64,000 bases of DNA from Levilactobacillus huananensis (GTDB lineage Bacteria > Bacillota > Bacilli > Lactobacillales > Lactobacillaceae). Below, piece by piece: positions 9,680-17,515 of this stretch. Location of the stretch: NCBI RefSeq assembly GCF_003946145.1, contig NZ_RHOC01000001.1, positions 310,001-374,000 of the forward strand. The letters run 5' to 3'. A model generated the notes under the pieces. It did no database searches, was not told the origin of the DNA, and saw nothing but the letters and a program-made list of their open reading frames with translations. The translations under genes were made by a program, and so were the position numbers. Within the stretch, counting starts at the first letter, position 1; each line of letters begins with the position of its first letter.

Positions 9680-9739
9680 TTAAGTGGCCTCGATAAAAAG
9701 AACATGACTGAACTGATTCGTGTTTATCATGCCACTTAA
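9680..9739 (-). terminator. Stem-loop directly at the stop codon of the YjbR-like gene
   Basis: TTAAGTGGC/GCCACTTAA outer arms and GATAAA/TTTATC inner arms form a long interrupted stem. It ends one base before the minus-strand stop codon. A weak T context makes pure termination uncertain. Confidence 0.55.
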
Positions 9740-9740
9740 T

Positions 9741-10088
9741 TTAATCAGTCAATTGGTAACTCACATCAATAAGTTTTTCCAAGACTTCCTTTGATGGTAC
9801 CTGACTAATGTCCAAAGTGATCCAGTGTTTTTTCGAGAAATGCTGTCCTGGTAAGATGTAAGGCATCATATCAACGAGCTCTTCAATACTTTCCGAGTTA
9901 CATTTCAAATCGAGGTACAAGACGCCTTTCTTCACATAGGCTAGGCCAAATATTTTCTTGCTGGCCGCATGTCGTAAGGCCTCAAAAACAATCCGATTGC
10001 GGCGATCCGGGGCGTTAAACGGTTCATCAACACTAACTTTCTTGCTCTCACAGCTAAATACAATAAGGGCTCCCTTTGTCATTTCCAT
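9741..10088 (-). CDS. MmcQ/YjbR family protein
   Basis: A 115 aa protein of the YjbR/MmcQ family, small CyaY-like alpha/beta proteins of unclear role, some proposed to bind DNA. The C-terminal half shows the family hallmark GQHFSKKHWITLD. Earlier, FGLAYVKKGVLYLDLKCN forms the central strands. No catalytic residues can be pointed out. It is transcribed toward xerS and ends in a hairpin. Functional meaning is unknown; only the fold family is supported. Confidence 0.8.
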   Translation of the reverse strand: MEMTKGALIVFSCESKKVSVDEPFNAPDRRNRIVFEALRHAASKKIFGLAYVKKGVLYLDLKCNSESIEELVDMMPYILPGQHFSKKHWITLDISQVPSKEVLEKLIDVSYQLTD

Positions 10089-10127
10089 AACGATGCCCCT
10101 AAGTTAGGACAATGGTGCTATTAAACA

Positions 10128-10302
10128 TTAGGCGTTATCATACTTGCGCCACAGATAATAATACTGACAATTAGTTCCCCACAGAATCAGAAGTAACAGA
10201 GACAAGATGATATTGCTAAAGACCCGAATGGTCAATTGCCAATCCATTACGATGGTAATCGCCAGCATCACTCCCAAAATGCCGTACATATAGCTCATCA
10301 TG
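10128..10302 (-). pseudogene. Small membrane protein gene with an apparent one-base frameshift
   Basis: Two abutting frames encode what looks like one two-helix membrane protein of about 57 aa. The 5' frame starts ATGATG at 10302 and reads MMSYMYGILGVMLA. After one extra base near 10260 the second frame continues with ITIVMDW and a hydrophobic helix (IILSLLLLILW), then QYYYLWRKYDNA and stop. It begins 16 bases after the preceding operon gene. Either the third gene of the XRE operon is broken here, or only a 40 aa product starting at ATG 10247 is made. Too short to name. Confidence 0.5.
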
Positions 10303-10318
10303 CAGGTATTGTGAACCC

Positions 10319-10552
10319 TTAGTGCAACTGCTTTTCACGTTCATCGTCTACGAAATACAGACCACATACTTTTTTGACACCCAACCGTTTCTGCAGATAC
10401 CAGACTGTGTACCACAATGCTACGGCAGTAACCACCCCGACTACAGGTCCCAGCCAGTTTGGTGAATGTCCCCACAGTAAAATGATGATAACTCCCAAGA
10501 AATAATTATTTACCCAAAAAGTGAAGCGAACAATTTTTTGTGCATGCGTCAT
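10319..10552 (-). CDS. Small membrane protein of the XRE operon
   Basis: A 77 aa protein with two predicted transmembrane helices (YFLGVIIILLWG and VVGVVTAVALWYTVWYL) and a charged tail. Its ATG overlaps the stop of the upstream XRE gene (ATGA), with GAGGGG eight bases before it. Small XRE regulators paired with one or two membrane proteins are common in Firmicutes; I cannot name this family with certainty. The protein is probably a partner or output of the regulator. Confidence 0.75.
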   Translation of the reverse strand: MTHAQKIVRFTFWVNNYFLGVIIILLWGHSPNWLGPVVGVVTAVALWYTVWYLQKRLGVKKVCGLYFVDDEREKQLH

Positions 10553-10758
10553 TTGGCATTCCCCTCCGACTGATAATCAAACAGAACGTCTACCGATGTA
10601 TTCAAAATCTGTGCCAGTTTAAAGGCTAAGGTTAACGACGGATCATACTTATCATTCTCAATGGCATTAATCGTTTGACGCGTTACGGCAGCTAATTCCG
10701 CCACCTCTGCCTGAGACAACTTTAGTTTCTTACGCCGAACGGCAATACTATTTTGCAA
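10549..10758 (-). CDS. XRE family transcriptional regulator
   Basis: A 69 aa single-domain helix-turn-helix protein (RRKKLKLSQAEVAELAAVTR, then QTINAIENDKYDPSL) resembling the YozG group. It starts with TTG at 10758 behind AAGGCGG. It is the first gene of a small operon, overlapping the membrane protein gene by four bases. Three TGTCAA boxes at exact 23-base intervals lie just upstream, which suggests autoregulation. No sensor domain is present. Confidence 0.9.
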   Translation of the reverse strand: MQNSIAVRRKKLKLSQAEVAELAAVTRQTINAIENDKYDPSLTLAFKLAQILNTSVDVLFDYQSEGNAK

Positions 10759-10786
10759 CGTTTCCGCCTTCTCATGTATAACTTAT

Positions 10787-10838
10787 TTGACACTTTAAGT
10801 AAAACATATTTGACATTAACTATAAATACTTTTTGACA
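10787..10838 (-). promoter_or_regulatory. Three phased TGTCAA boxes upstream of the XRE operon
   Basis: On the minus strand TGTCAA occurs at 10833-10838, 10810-10815 and 10787-10792, each 23 bases apart. All three lie 29-80 bases before the XRE start. A plausible promoter (TTTACT, 17 bases, TATACA) overlaps the nearest box. The array fits cooperative binding of a small regulator on one face of DNA. Confidence 0.6.
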
Positions 10839-11076
10839 CTCATTGTGTTGCTCATCAGAAAAATAGCCAAAAATTATAAGCCTAAATGCGTCACTACTTT
10901 GAGAGTACTCCGTTATCGGATTATCAGTCTGACTCTTCATATATATCATTATTGGGTACCACACGCCATGTTTCTGACGCATCTATGGCGCTCCACTCTT
11001 GTCGCACAAACGGATAAACCACCAGGCCTTGAGTGGTCTAGGGGTTGATGAAACGGTGTGAATCACTAATTTTGTC

Positions 11077-12435
11077 TTAATCTGACTTATTAGACTTCAG
11101 CCGCCATGACCACACGACGCCTAGTAGCGACATTATACCCGTGCCAATCATCGTTGCATGGAACCCACTAACAAAGCCTTCGTTCCCAAAATGGTAAAAA
11201 ATGAGCACAGCAATGGTGGTTCCTAACGCCCCACCTAGCAAACGGAAAACATTATAGATTCCAGAGGCTTGTCCAATTGCCAAATGAGGAACAGCCCCTA
11301 GAACCGTCTTCTGCAGCGCCGGGCCAGCCATTGACAACCCAACGCCTGCCAGCATTAGTGGTAAAACTAACCACACATAACTTTTATCAAGAAACAGTGC
11401 CACTAATAAGTAGCCGATGCCTTGGAACAGCAATCCTAACGTGGCTACCCACTTTTCCCCAAATCTATCGACCGCTCGTCCAGCAAAAGGGGCCACCACA
11501 ACTAAGGTCCCTGTCCACGGTAAAAGTTCTAGCCCGGCCGTTAGTGCCGTGGAGCCAGGACTCTTTTGCAGATATTGCGGAAGGAAAAATACCACGCCGT
11601 ACATCGCGCCATAGAGACAGGCGGTTGCAAGATTTCCACCCGTAAAATTTCTTTCCCGAAAAAAGATCGGTGGCATCATCGGCATGTCCTCCCGAAATTG
11701 ACGGTAAACAAACCAAACGCCACACCCCAGACTCACCAAACCAATTACGAGTACCAAGGCCAGCTCACCGTCGCTCTGCCCAGTCGTGGTAGACAAGGCC
11801 CAAATCAATCCAGCCATGGCAAACATAATTAAGAGGTTGTCGACAAAATTAATTGAACTATCCTGACCATGACTTTCTGGTAAATAACGTTGGGACAAGA
11901 CAATTGCCAGGACACCCACCGGAACGTTAATCCAAAAGATCCATTGCCACGTTAACTGGGCCACGATAAATCCACCCAAAGATGGTCCCACAATCAGAGC
12001 TAGTCCCCCAATTCCACTCCAAATTCCCAGTGCTCGGCCCCGTTGATTCTTTGGCAGAGCATTCGTGAGGATCGCCATCGACATTGGCGTCATAACCGAA
12101 GCCCCCAGACCTTCAATAATCCTAGCCAAAATTAACCAATTGATATTGGTTGCTAAAGCACAGAGTATGGACCCGACCGTAAAGATTAAAATGCCCCAGT
12201 TGTAAATTCGCCGTCGCCCCCATCGCTCCCCTAGCGAAACACCAACCAACAGCACAGCTGCAATTGTAATATTATAGGCGTTTAGTGCCCATTGCAGGGT
12301 ACTTACCGAAATATGAAAGTCTGATCGAATTGCAATTGAGGCCGTCGTTACAATCATGGCATCCATCATTGCCATGAAAAAACCTAGCGACGTTAGTAAG
12401 AGGATCCACCTTGATTTAATCTCTTTCCCTACCAT
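11077..12435 (-). CDS. MFS multidrug transporter, DHA2 (14-TMS) family
   Basis: A 452 aa proton-driven efflux permease of the EmrB/QacA type. The family motif A variant (GVSLGERWGRRR) follows the second helix, and motif C-like segments (GIGGLALIVGPSLGGFI, WQWIFWINVPVG) lie near residues 140-170. Hydrophobic segments suggest 14 helices. RBS AAGGAG precedes ATG 12435. A perfect 12+12 palindrome 24 bases upstream and an ArsR gene further upstream suggest ligand-induced control. The drug or metabolite exported is unknown. Confidence 0.92.
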   Translation of the reverse strand: MVGKEIKSRWILLLTSLGFFMAMMDAMIVTTASIAIRSDFHISVSTLQWALNAYNITIAAVLLVGVSLGERWGRRRIYNWGILIFTVGSILCALATNINWLILARIIEGLGASVMTPMSMAILTNALPKNQRGRALGIWSGIGGLALIVGPSLGGFIVAQLTWQWIFWINVPVGVLAIVLSQRYLPESHGQDSSINFVDNLLIMFAMAGLIWALSTTTGQSDGELALVLVIGLVSLGCGVWFVYRQFREDMPMMPPIFFRERNFTGGNLATACLYGAMYGVVFFLPQYLQKSPGSTALTAGLELLPWTGTLVVVAPFAGRAVDRFGEKWVATLGLLFQGIGYLLVALFLDKSYVWLVLPLMLAGVGLSMAGPALQKTVLGAVPHLAIGQASGIYNVFRLLGGALGTTIAVLIFYHFGNEGFVSGFHATMIGTGIMSLLGVVWSWRLKSNKSD

Positions 12436-12458
12436 TTCTCCGTCTCCTTAAAGTCACA

Positions 12459-12486
12459 AAATAGTTCAAATGTTTTTGAACTATTT
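12459..12486. promoter_or_regulatory. Perfect inverted-repeat operator before the MFS gene
   Basis: AAATAGTTCAAA and TTTGAACTATTT are perfect 12-base arms with a 4-base spacer. A TTGACA box on the minus strand (12497-12502) lies just upstream. The likely ligand is the ArsR-type protein encoded at 12573-12860. Confidence 0.75.
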
Positions 12487-12526
12487 AAACATAGCATGTC
12501 AATTTTGACCTGGCAAGAGCCAAAAT

Positions 12527-12557
12527 AAAAAAGAAACAATCTCGATGATCGTTTCTT
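12527..12557 (-). terminator. Rho-independent terminator after the ArsR-type gene
   Basis: AAGAAACGATC pairs with GATTGTTTCTT on the minus strand, followed by TTTTTATTTT. It separates the regulator from the MFS gene, so the latter needs its own promoter. Confidence 0.8.
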
Positions 12558-12572
12558 CATTGGTCTAGGTAA

Positions 12573-12860
12573 CTATAAGTTTTGCCAGAAATGTGTTAGA
12601 TACTGGTCGAATGTCGATCGGTCTAGTGCAACATATTTTTCTCGTGCAATCTTATGCGCCGTGATCAATCCTGCCTCCTGGAGAATTTTAAAATGATAAG
12701 AGCCTGACGTCTTACTAATTCCCATAACTTGGCCCACCTCACCACAAGAGACCTCGTGGTCTAACTGATTCAGATATCCAATGATTTTTAATCGAATCGG
12801 ATCAGCTAGTGCTTTAAAGACCTTTGTACTTTCTTCAATTGTATGCATCTGTTTTGTCAT
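12573..12860 (-). CDS. ArsR family transcriptional regulator
   Basis: A 95 aa winged helix-turn-helix protein (VFKALADPIRLKIIGYL, then DHEVSCGEVGQVMGISKTSGSYH and FKILQEAGLI). It represses until a metal or small molecule binds. The ELCVCD metal motif of classic ArsR is replaced by HEVSCGEV with one Cys, so metal sensing is doubtful. I start at ATG 12860, where homology begins; the frame is open to 12995 but the upstream part has no domain character. It probably controls the MFS gene that follows. Confidence 0.87.
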   Translation of the reverse strand: MTKQMHTIEESTKVFKALADPIRLKIIGYLNQLDHEVSCGEVGQVMGISKTSGSYHFKILQEAGLITAHKIAREKYVALDRSTFDQYLTHFWQNL

Positions 12861-13165
12861 AGTTCCCATCCTACTAGAAATTGAATTTTTCGCAAGAGAT
12901 ACTAATTTAAAAACTAAGGTATCTATGATTTGAAAATCGGTCAAGGTACTAAACACATTGAATGAATTTTCCATTTCAAATACTGTTAATAGCATATCAC
13001 ACCACTGAGCGACTCTGGGATCATTCCCAATTGCTTACCATCTATAACCATTAGAAAATAGATACTTTCTCTAACTAAGCACATTACATCTCGTCGCGCC
13101 AGAAACTCTATAATCATGAAAAAATCATTCTAAAATTTGTTTTTTTTAACCTAACTATCGACATA

Positions 13166-13210
13166 ACGCAGCCCTCTGAATTGGAGGGAATCCAATTTAG
13201 AGGGCTGCGT
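13166..13210. repeat. Strong 20-bp stem-loop without a T run
   Basis: ACGCAGCCCTCTGAATTGGA and TCCAATTTAGAGGGCTGCGT pair with one G-U over a 5-base loop. Neither side carries an adjoining T tract, so it differs from the other terminators. It lies 178 bases past the end of the surface protein gene and may be a 3' stabiliser or terminator variant. Confidence 0.6.
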
Positions 13211-13387
13211 CAAATGTTGAAAAGCTTTTAATCCACATAAACTTATCTAGTTACTACAAAGTTTAAATTTAACTCTGTCTGTTGAGGTCAACTTTCTTAA
13301 GGTGTCCGTAATATCTTACGATTTCACATCTGCTAATAGTTGGATGAACTATCATTTAATTCGTCTTCTATTCTCCTGCTCTTGTTG

Positions 13388-16300
13388 CTAATCACGATCC
13401 CGTCGCTTCTTCCAACCACTAAGTGTGAATACGGCGAACAATGCTCCAATCCAAGCGAGTTGTGACTTCTGCTCGCCAGTCTGTGGCAATGTACTATTAC
13501 CTAGACTGGAACTACTTCCACCACCATAGCCCCCAGAATGACCATAGCTGTTACCAGCTGTATCTGTCACCCCATCTGCTGAATCGTCTTCAAATTCACT
13601 ATCGTCATTAGAACCTGTGGTACTACCACTATCAGAATCGTTGTTATCAGTGCCATCACTGCCGTCAGTACCAGATCCATCGCTACCAGTATCATTACTA
13701 TCATCAGAATCGGAACCAGCCGATCCATCGGAACCGTCTCCGGCGCCACCATCACCTGGTTGACCGTCGTTTCCATTATCACCGCCAGTGCCAGGACCAG
13801 TCACATTACCACCGGATCCGTCACTATCAGAATCACCTTCAGCATCTAGGTCACCATCACCGGATCCTGAGCCGTCGGAGCCATTTCCGCCGTCACCAGA
13901 TCCATCGCCTGGTTGACCACCATTTCCATTACCGTCAGACCCATCGCTATCGGAATCACCATCGCCAGAGCCTGAGCCGTCGGAACCATCTCCGCCGTCT
14001 CCATCACCAGATCCATCACCTGGTTGACCACCGTTTCCATTACCGTCAGACCCATCGCTATCAGAATCGGAATCTCCATCGCCGGATCCTGACCCATCGG
14101 AGCCATCTCCGCCGTCTCCTTCACCGGATCCATCGCCTGGTTGACCACCGTTCCCATTACCATCAGACCCATCGCTATCAGAATCGGAATCACCATCGCC
14201 TGAGCCTGAGCCGTCGGAGCCATTTCCGCCGTCTCCTTCACCGGATCCATCGCCTGGTTGACCACCGTTTCCATTACCGTCAGACCCATCGCTATCAGAA
14301 TCGGAATCTCCATCGCCGGATCCTGACCCATCGGAGCCATCTCCGCCGTCTCCTTCACCGGATCCATCGCCTGGTTGACCACCGTTCCCATTACCATCAG
14401 ACCCATCGCTATCAGAATCGGAATCACCATCGCCGGATCCCGAGCCGTCGGAACCATCGCCGCCGTCTCCTTCACCGGATCCGTCACCTGGTTGACCACC
14501 GTTTCCATTACCGTCAGACCCATCGCTATCAGAATCGGAATCTCCATCGCCGGATCCTGACCCGTCGGAGCCATCTTCGCCGTCACCAGATCCGTCACCT
14601 GGTTGACCACCGTTTCCATTACCGTCAGACCCATCGCCATCGGAATCAGAATCACCATCACCGGATCCCGAGCCGTCGGAACCATCGCCGCCGTCTCCTT
14701 CACCGGATCCGTCACCTGGTTGACCACCGTTCCCATTACCACCGCCAGTACCAGGACCAGTCACATTACCACCAGATCCGTCACTATCGGAATCAGAATC
14801 ACCATCGCCAGATCCCGAGCCGTCGGAACCATCGGAACCGTCTTCAGAGTCTGATCCGTCACTACCGGCATCAGAATCACCGTCACTATCCGAGTCGCCA
14901 TCACCTGAATCTGAGCCATCGGAACCGTCTTCAGAGTCTGATCCATCACTACCGGCATCGGAATCACCGTCACTATCCGAGTCGCCATCACCTGAATCCG
15001 AACCGTCGGAACCGTCTTCAGAGTCTGATCCATCACTACCGGCATCGGAATCACCGTTACTATCCGAGTCGCCATCACCTGAATCTGAGCCGTCGGAACC
15101 GTCTTCAGAGTCTGATCCGTCACTACCGGCATCGGAATCACCGTTACTATCCGAGTCGCCATCACCTGAATCTGAACCATCGGAACCGTCTTCAGAGTCT
15201 GATCCATCACTACCGGCATCGGAATCACCGTTACTATCCGAGTCGCCATCACCTGAATCTGAGCCGTCGGAACCGTCTTCAGAGTCTGATCCGTCACTAC
15301 CGGCATCGGAATCACCGTTACTATCCGAGTCGCCATCACCTGAATCTGAACCATCGGAACCGTCTTCAGAGTCTGATCCATCACTACCGGCATCGGAATC
15401 ACCGTTACTATCCGAGTCGCCATCACCTGAATCTGAGCCGTCGGAACCGCTGCCTGAATCTGAACCATCCGACCCATCGGAACCATTATCGGAGTCGGAA
15501 CCATCCGATCCATCACTGTTGTTGTCGGAACCATCATCACTGTCTTCATCATCTATTTTTTGAAAAATATGGACAACGCTTTGTTCCTTATCAGTAAACT
15601 TTCCTGTTAAGTTCCCTTTAGTTTCCTTGTAAGCATAACCATCAAGATCTTTTGGCTGTGCGTCATAATCTTCACCAAGGCCACCTCTTAGTAATTCATC
15701 CTCACCAATCTTATTACCTTGCGTATCAACATAGGAAACCTTCACTGGTGCCGAATCATCCTTAAGTCGATAATGAACCACAAACGTCCATAAAATCCGA
15801 TTTGGATTAATGCTATCCCGAATTTCACCAATCATCGCATACCGGTCCTTGACGGCGGTCGTGTTCGTAATCTTACCATCTGTAAAGTTATCACGTGGTC
15901 TCACAGCTGCTGGATACTTCATCTTATTAAAGACTAATCCTTGATCACCATCATTTTCGCCTTCACCACCGCTGAAGTGAATCTTGTAAAATGGTGTTTT
16001 TGATAGTAGGGTACCATTTTCTTTTTGTCGCGTTTCTTCAGTATACATAGGGATTGCAAATCGATCGACCGAATCCATAGCATAACGTCGTCGATCAATC
16101 GTAAACGTTTCATTAACAATACGTCCCTCTAGTCGATTATTTGTCAGAACAACCGATTTAGAAATAAACTGATTATCACCATTAAAACTGTCTAGGTCTA
16201 AATGACTTAATACCCCAAAGTCTTCAATTTGACATCCACTTAAATCTAAGTTCTGAATAGAAGTCATACCTGCTAAAGACCGCACGTCGGACAAGCGATT

Positions 16301-16810
16301 GTTAGGCAATTTTAATGTTTTCAAATTTGTTAGTTCTCGTAACGGCTTCACATTGACGACATTACCACGTGGCGAAACGATGGGATGTTCGCCGTACGAT
16401 GTATTCTCATGATTGTCATAGTTTGTTGCCGCACCATCTAAAATTAAAGTATGTAGCTTGGTTGCTTTCTCCAAACCTTCCAAGCTCACCGGAGTTCGAC
16501 TCTGAACCCCATTACCAACAACACTGTCCTTATCAACAATAATTTCTGTAATATCATTCATATATGACGGCTTGATATCTTCGACGGTTTTTATTCGCTT
16601 CCCCATTTGCTGAAGCGTTTTCAAAACAATCTTTTGTAAGTCTGGACTAGGCATCCAATCCCCAATAGATTGCCGTTTTCGACTCACATGACTTGTCTTA
16701 ATCTTATCTGAAACATCGTCATTGGCCGTGGTGACATCCATTGATAACCCCGTCCCCGCCAGTGCTACTGCCGCCGTTAACCAAAGACTCGTTCGTACGT
16801 TTTGTGCCAT
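13388..16810 (-). CDS. LPXTG-anchored LRR/MucBP/Ser-Asp repeat surface protein
   Basis: A 1140 aa wall-anchored adhesin-like protein. I start at ATG 16810, behind GGAGGAG, not at the upstream TTG. Order: signal peptide (residues 1 to about 30, core WLTAAVALAGTGL); leucine-rich repeats about 100-225 (LTNLKTLKLPNNRLSDV, MTSIQNLDLSGCQIEDF); a spacer domain; a MucBP-like domain about 355-417 (VKVSYVDTQGNKIGED); then about 650 residues of Ser/Asp/Gly repeats. It ends in sortase signal LPQTGE, a membrane helix and KKRRDRD. The repeats likely act as a charged stalk carrying the binding head outward. A mucin or host/plant glycan ligand is inference. Confidence 0.95.
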   Translation of the reverse strand: MAQNVRTSLWLTAAVALAGTGLSMDVTTANDDVSDKIKTSHVSRKRQSIGDWMPSPDLQKIVLKTLQQMGKRIKTVEDIKPSYMNDITEIIVDKDSVVGNGVQSRTPVSLEGLEKATKLHTLILDGAATNYDNHENTSYGEHPIVSPRGNVVNVKPLRELTNLKTLKLPNNRLSDVRSLAGMTSIQNLDLSGCQIEDFGVLSHLDLDSFNGDNQFISKSVVLTNNRLEGRIVNETFTIDRRRYAMDSVDRFAIPMYTEETRQKENGTLLSKTPFYKIHFSGGEGENDGDQGLVFNKMKYPAAVRPRDNFTDGKITNTTAVKDRYAMIGEIRDSINPNRILWTFVVHYRLKDDSAPVKVSYVDTQGNKIGEDELLRGGLGEDYDAQPKDLDGYAYKETKGNLTGKFTDKEQSVVHIFQKIDDEDSDDGSDNNSDGSDGSDSDNGSDGSDGSDSGSGSDGSDSGDGDSDSNGDSDAGSDGSDSEDGSDGSDSGDGDSDSNGDSDAGSDGSDSEDGSDGSDSGDGDSDSNGDSDAGSDGSDSEDGSDGSDSGDGDSDSNGDSDAGSDGSDSEDGSDGSDSGDGDSDSNGDSDAGSDGSDSEDGSDGSDSGDGDSDSDGDSDAGSDGSDSEDGSDGSDSGDGDSDSDGDSDAGSDGSDSEDGSDGSDGSGSGDGDSDSDSDGSGGNVTGPGTGGGNGNGGQPGDGSGEGDGGDGSDGSGSGDGDSDSDGDGSDGNGNGGQPGDGSGDGEDGSDGSGSGDGDSDSDSDGSDGNGNGGQPGDGSGEGDGGDGSDGSGSGDGDSDSDSDGSDGNGNGGQPGDGSGEGDGGDGSDGSGSGDGDSDSDSDGSDGNGNGGQPGDGSGEGDGGNGSDGSGSGDGDSDSDSDGSDGNGNGGQPGDGSGEGDGGDGSDGSGSGDGDSDSDSDGSDGNGNGGQPGDGSGDGDGGDGSDGSGSGDGDSDSDGSDGNGNGGQPGDGSGDGGNGSDGSGSGDGDLDAEGDSDSDGSGGNVTGPGTGGDNGNDGQPGDGGAGDGSDGSAGSDSDDSNDTGSDGSGTDGSDGTDNNDSDSGSTTGSNDDSEFEDDSADGVTDTAGNSYGHSGGYGGGSSSSLGNSTLPQTGEQKSQLAWIGALFAVFTLSGWKKRRDRD
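13758..14832 (-). repeat. Gly/Ser/Asp-rich 117-bp tandem repeats within the surface protein gene
   Basis: GGTTGACC marks unit starts at 13758, 13911, 14022, 14139, 14256, 14373, 14490, 14601 and 14718. Spacing is mostly 117 bases (39 aa), twice 111, plus a divergent first unit. Units at 14022 and 14256 look identical in bases, and the units between them differ from these but resemble each other, giving a 234-bp dimer pattern. Confidence 0.9.
14833..15441 (-). repeat. Seven 87-bp tandem repeats encoding Ser-Asp units
   Basis: Seven units of 87 bases (29 aa) start at 14833, 14920, 15007, 15094, 15181, 15268 and 15355. Units 3, 5 and 7 are base-identical, as are units 4 and 6, so the last five copies follow an ABABA pattern (174-bp dimer). 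The encoded peptide is nearly unchanged between A and B units; most differences are synonymous. Confidence 0.93.
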
Positions 16811-17437
16811 TACTTTCTCCTCCAAAGTTATTTAACTTGATTTTGTCTGTTGTTCTATCTCCGATGACTAACATCCTATCAGGCTGACCGGCAGAAGAAA
16901 ATAAAATCAGACGTGCACAATCAAATAGAGAATTATCGCCATCAAACAATGACTCTCCGCGTAACATTAAATGTCGCGCAATTGCTTGAAAACAGCGGGA
17001 TTGGTATACCTTTTAAAAAAAGTCACTTTTTGACCAGAAATACTAGATTCGCTAAAGATGATGTCCATGGTGAATCATGAATACAATTTCAATTTCAACC
17101 ATCAACTTTCAGCTCAAGATATAGTATTTATCAGGTCTTATCCCCGTTTCATGACCGCGGCTAAAAACAACATCAGCAGTCGCACATTCTCCAGCTTAAT
17201 TGAATTCCAGGCTCTCGCTTCAGCAGTCTTTTGTTTAAAAATAGCATTGGTATAGTCCGATGGCTATCTACCACGAATTAAATATGCTTTTTTGTTAACA
17301 ATTTGTCACCCTCCCTATACTCAACCTGTCCACTCCCCATAACTGTTCGGAATGGCAATCATAAGCTTAGCTCCCGGCTAAATTTTTGACGAACTGACCT
17401 AAACTTCGATAAAACTAAATTTTTCACACCGACTAGA
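16811..17437. other. Intergenic region upstream of the surface protein gene
   Basis: About 630 bases with no supported gene. A 65-codon plus-strand frame (17058-17255) has no RBS or family character. AAAAAGT-C-ACTTTTT near 17016 is a small palindrome. The surface protein promoter should lie here, but I see no convincing -35/-10 pair. Confidence 0.5.
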
Positions 17438-17470
17438 CAAAAAAATGCAGTGAGGTTTTCTCCTCACTAC
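17438..17470 (-). terminator. Rho-independent terminator after the DUF915 lipoprotein gene
   Basis: On the minus strand AGTGAGG pairs with CCTCACT and is followed by GCATTTTTTT. Confidence 0.85.
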
Positions 17471-17515
17471 ATCTGTTATCTTAATCGCTTCATTTATACG
17501 CAAAACAAGCATCAC

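Noticed and set aside
10722-10982. 86-codon minus-strand frame over the XRE promoter
   Set aside because: It overlaps the XRE gene in another frame and covers the TGTCAA boxes; no RBS or domain character.
13600-15540. Regular repeats considered as a CRISPR array
   Set aside because: The repeats are contiguous, without unique spacers, and encode a continuous Ser-Asp stalk.
13567-15552. Long methionine/proline/valine-rich minus-strand frames and plus-strand Thr/Ile frames inside the surface protein gene
   Set aside because: They are out-of-frame shadows created by the GC-biased tandem repeats. Their sequences are simple repeats with no RBS, and the LPXTG frame fully explains the region.
17058-17255. 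65-codon plus-strand frame upstream of the surface protein gene
   Set aside because: No convincing RBS, odd composition and no recognisable domain; probably random.
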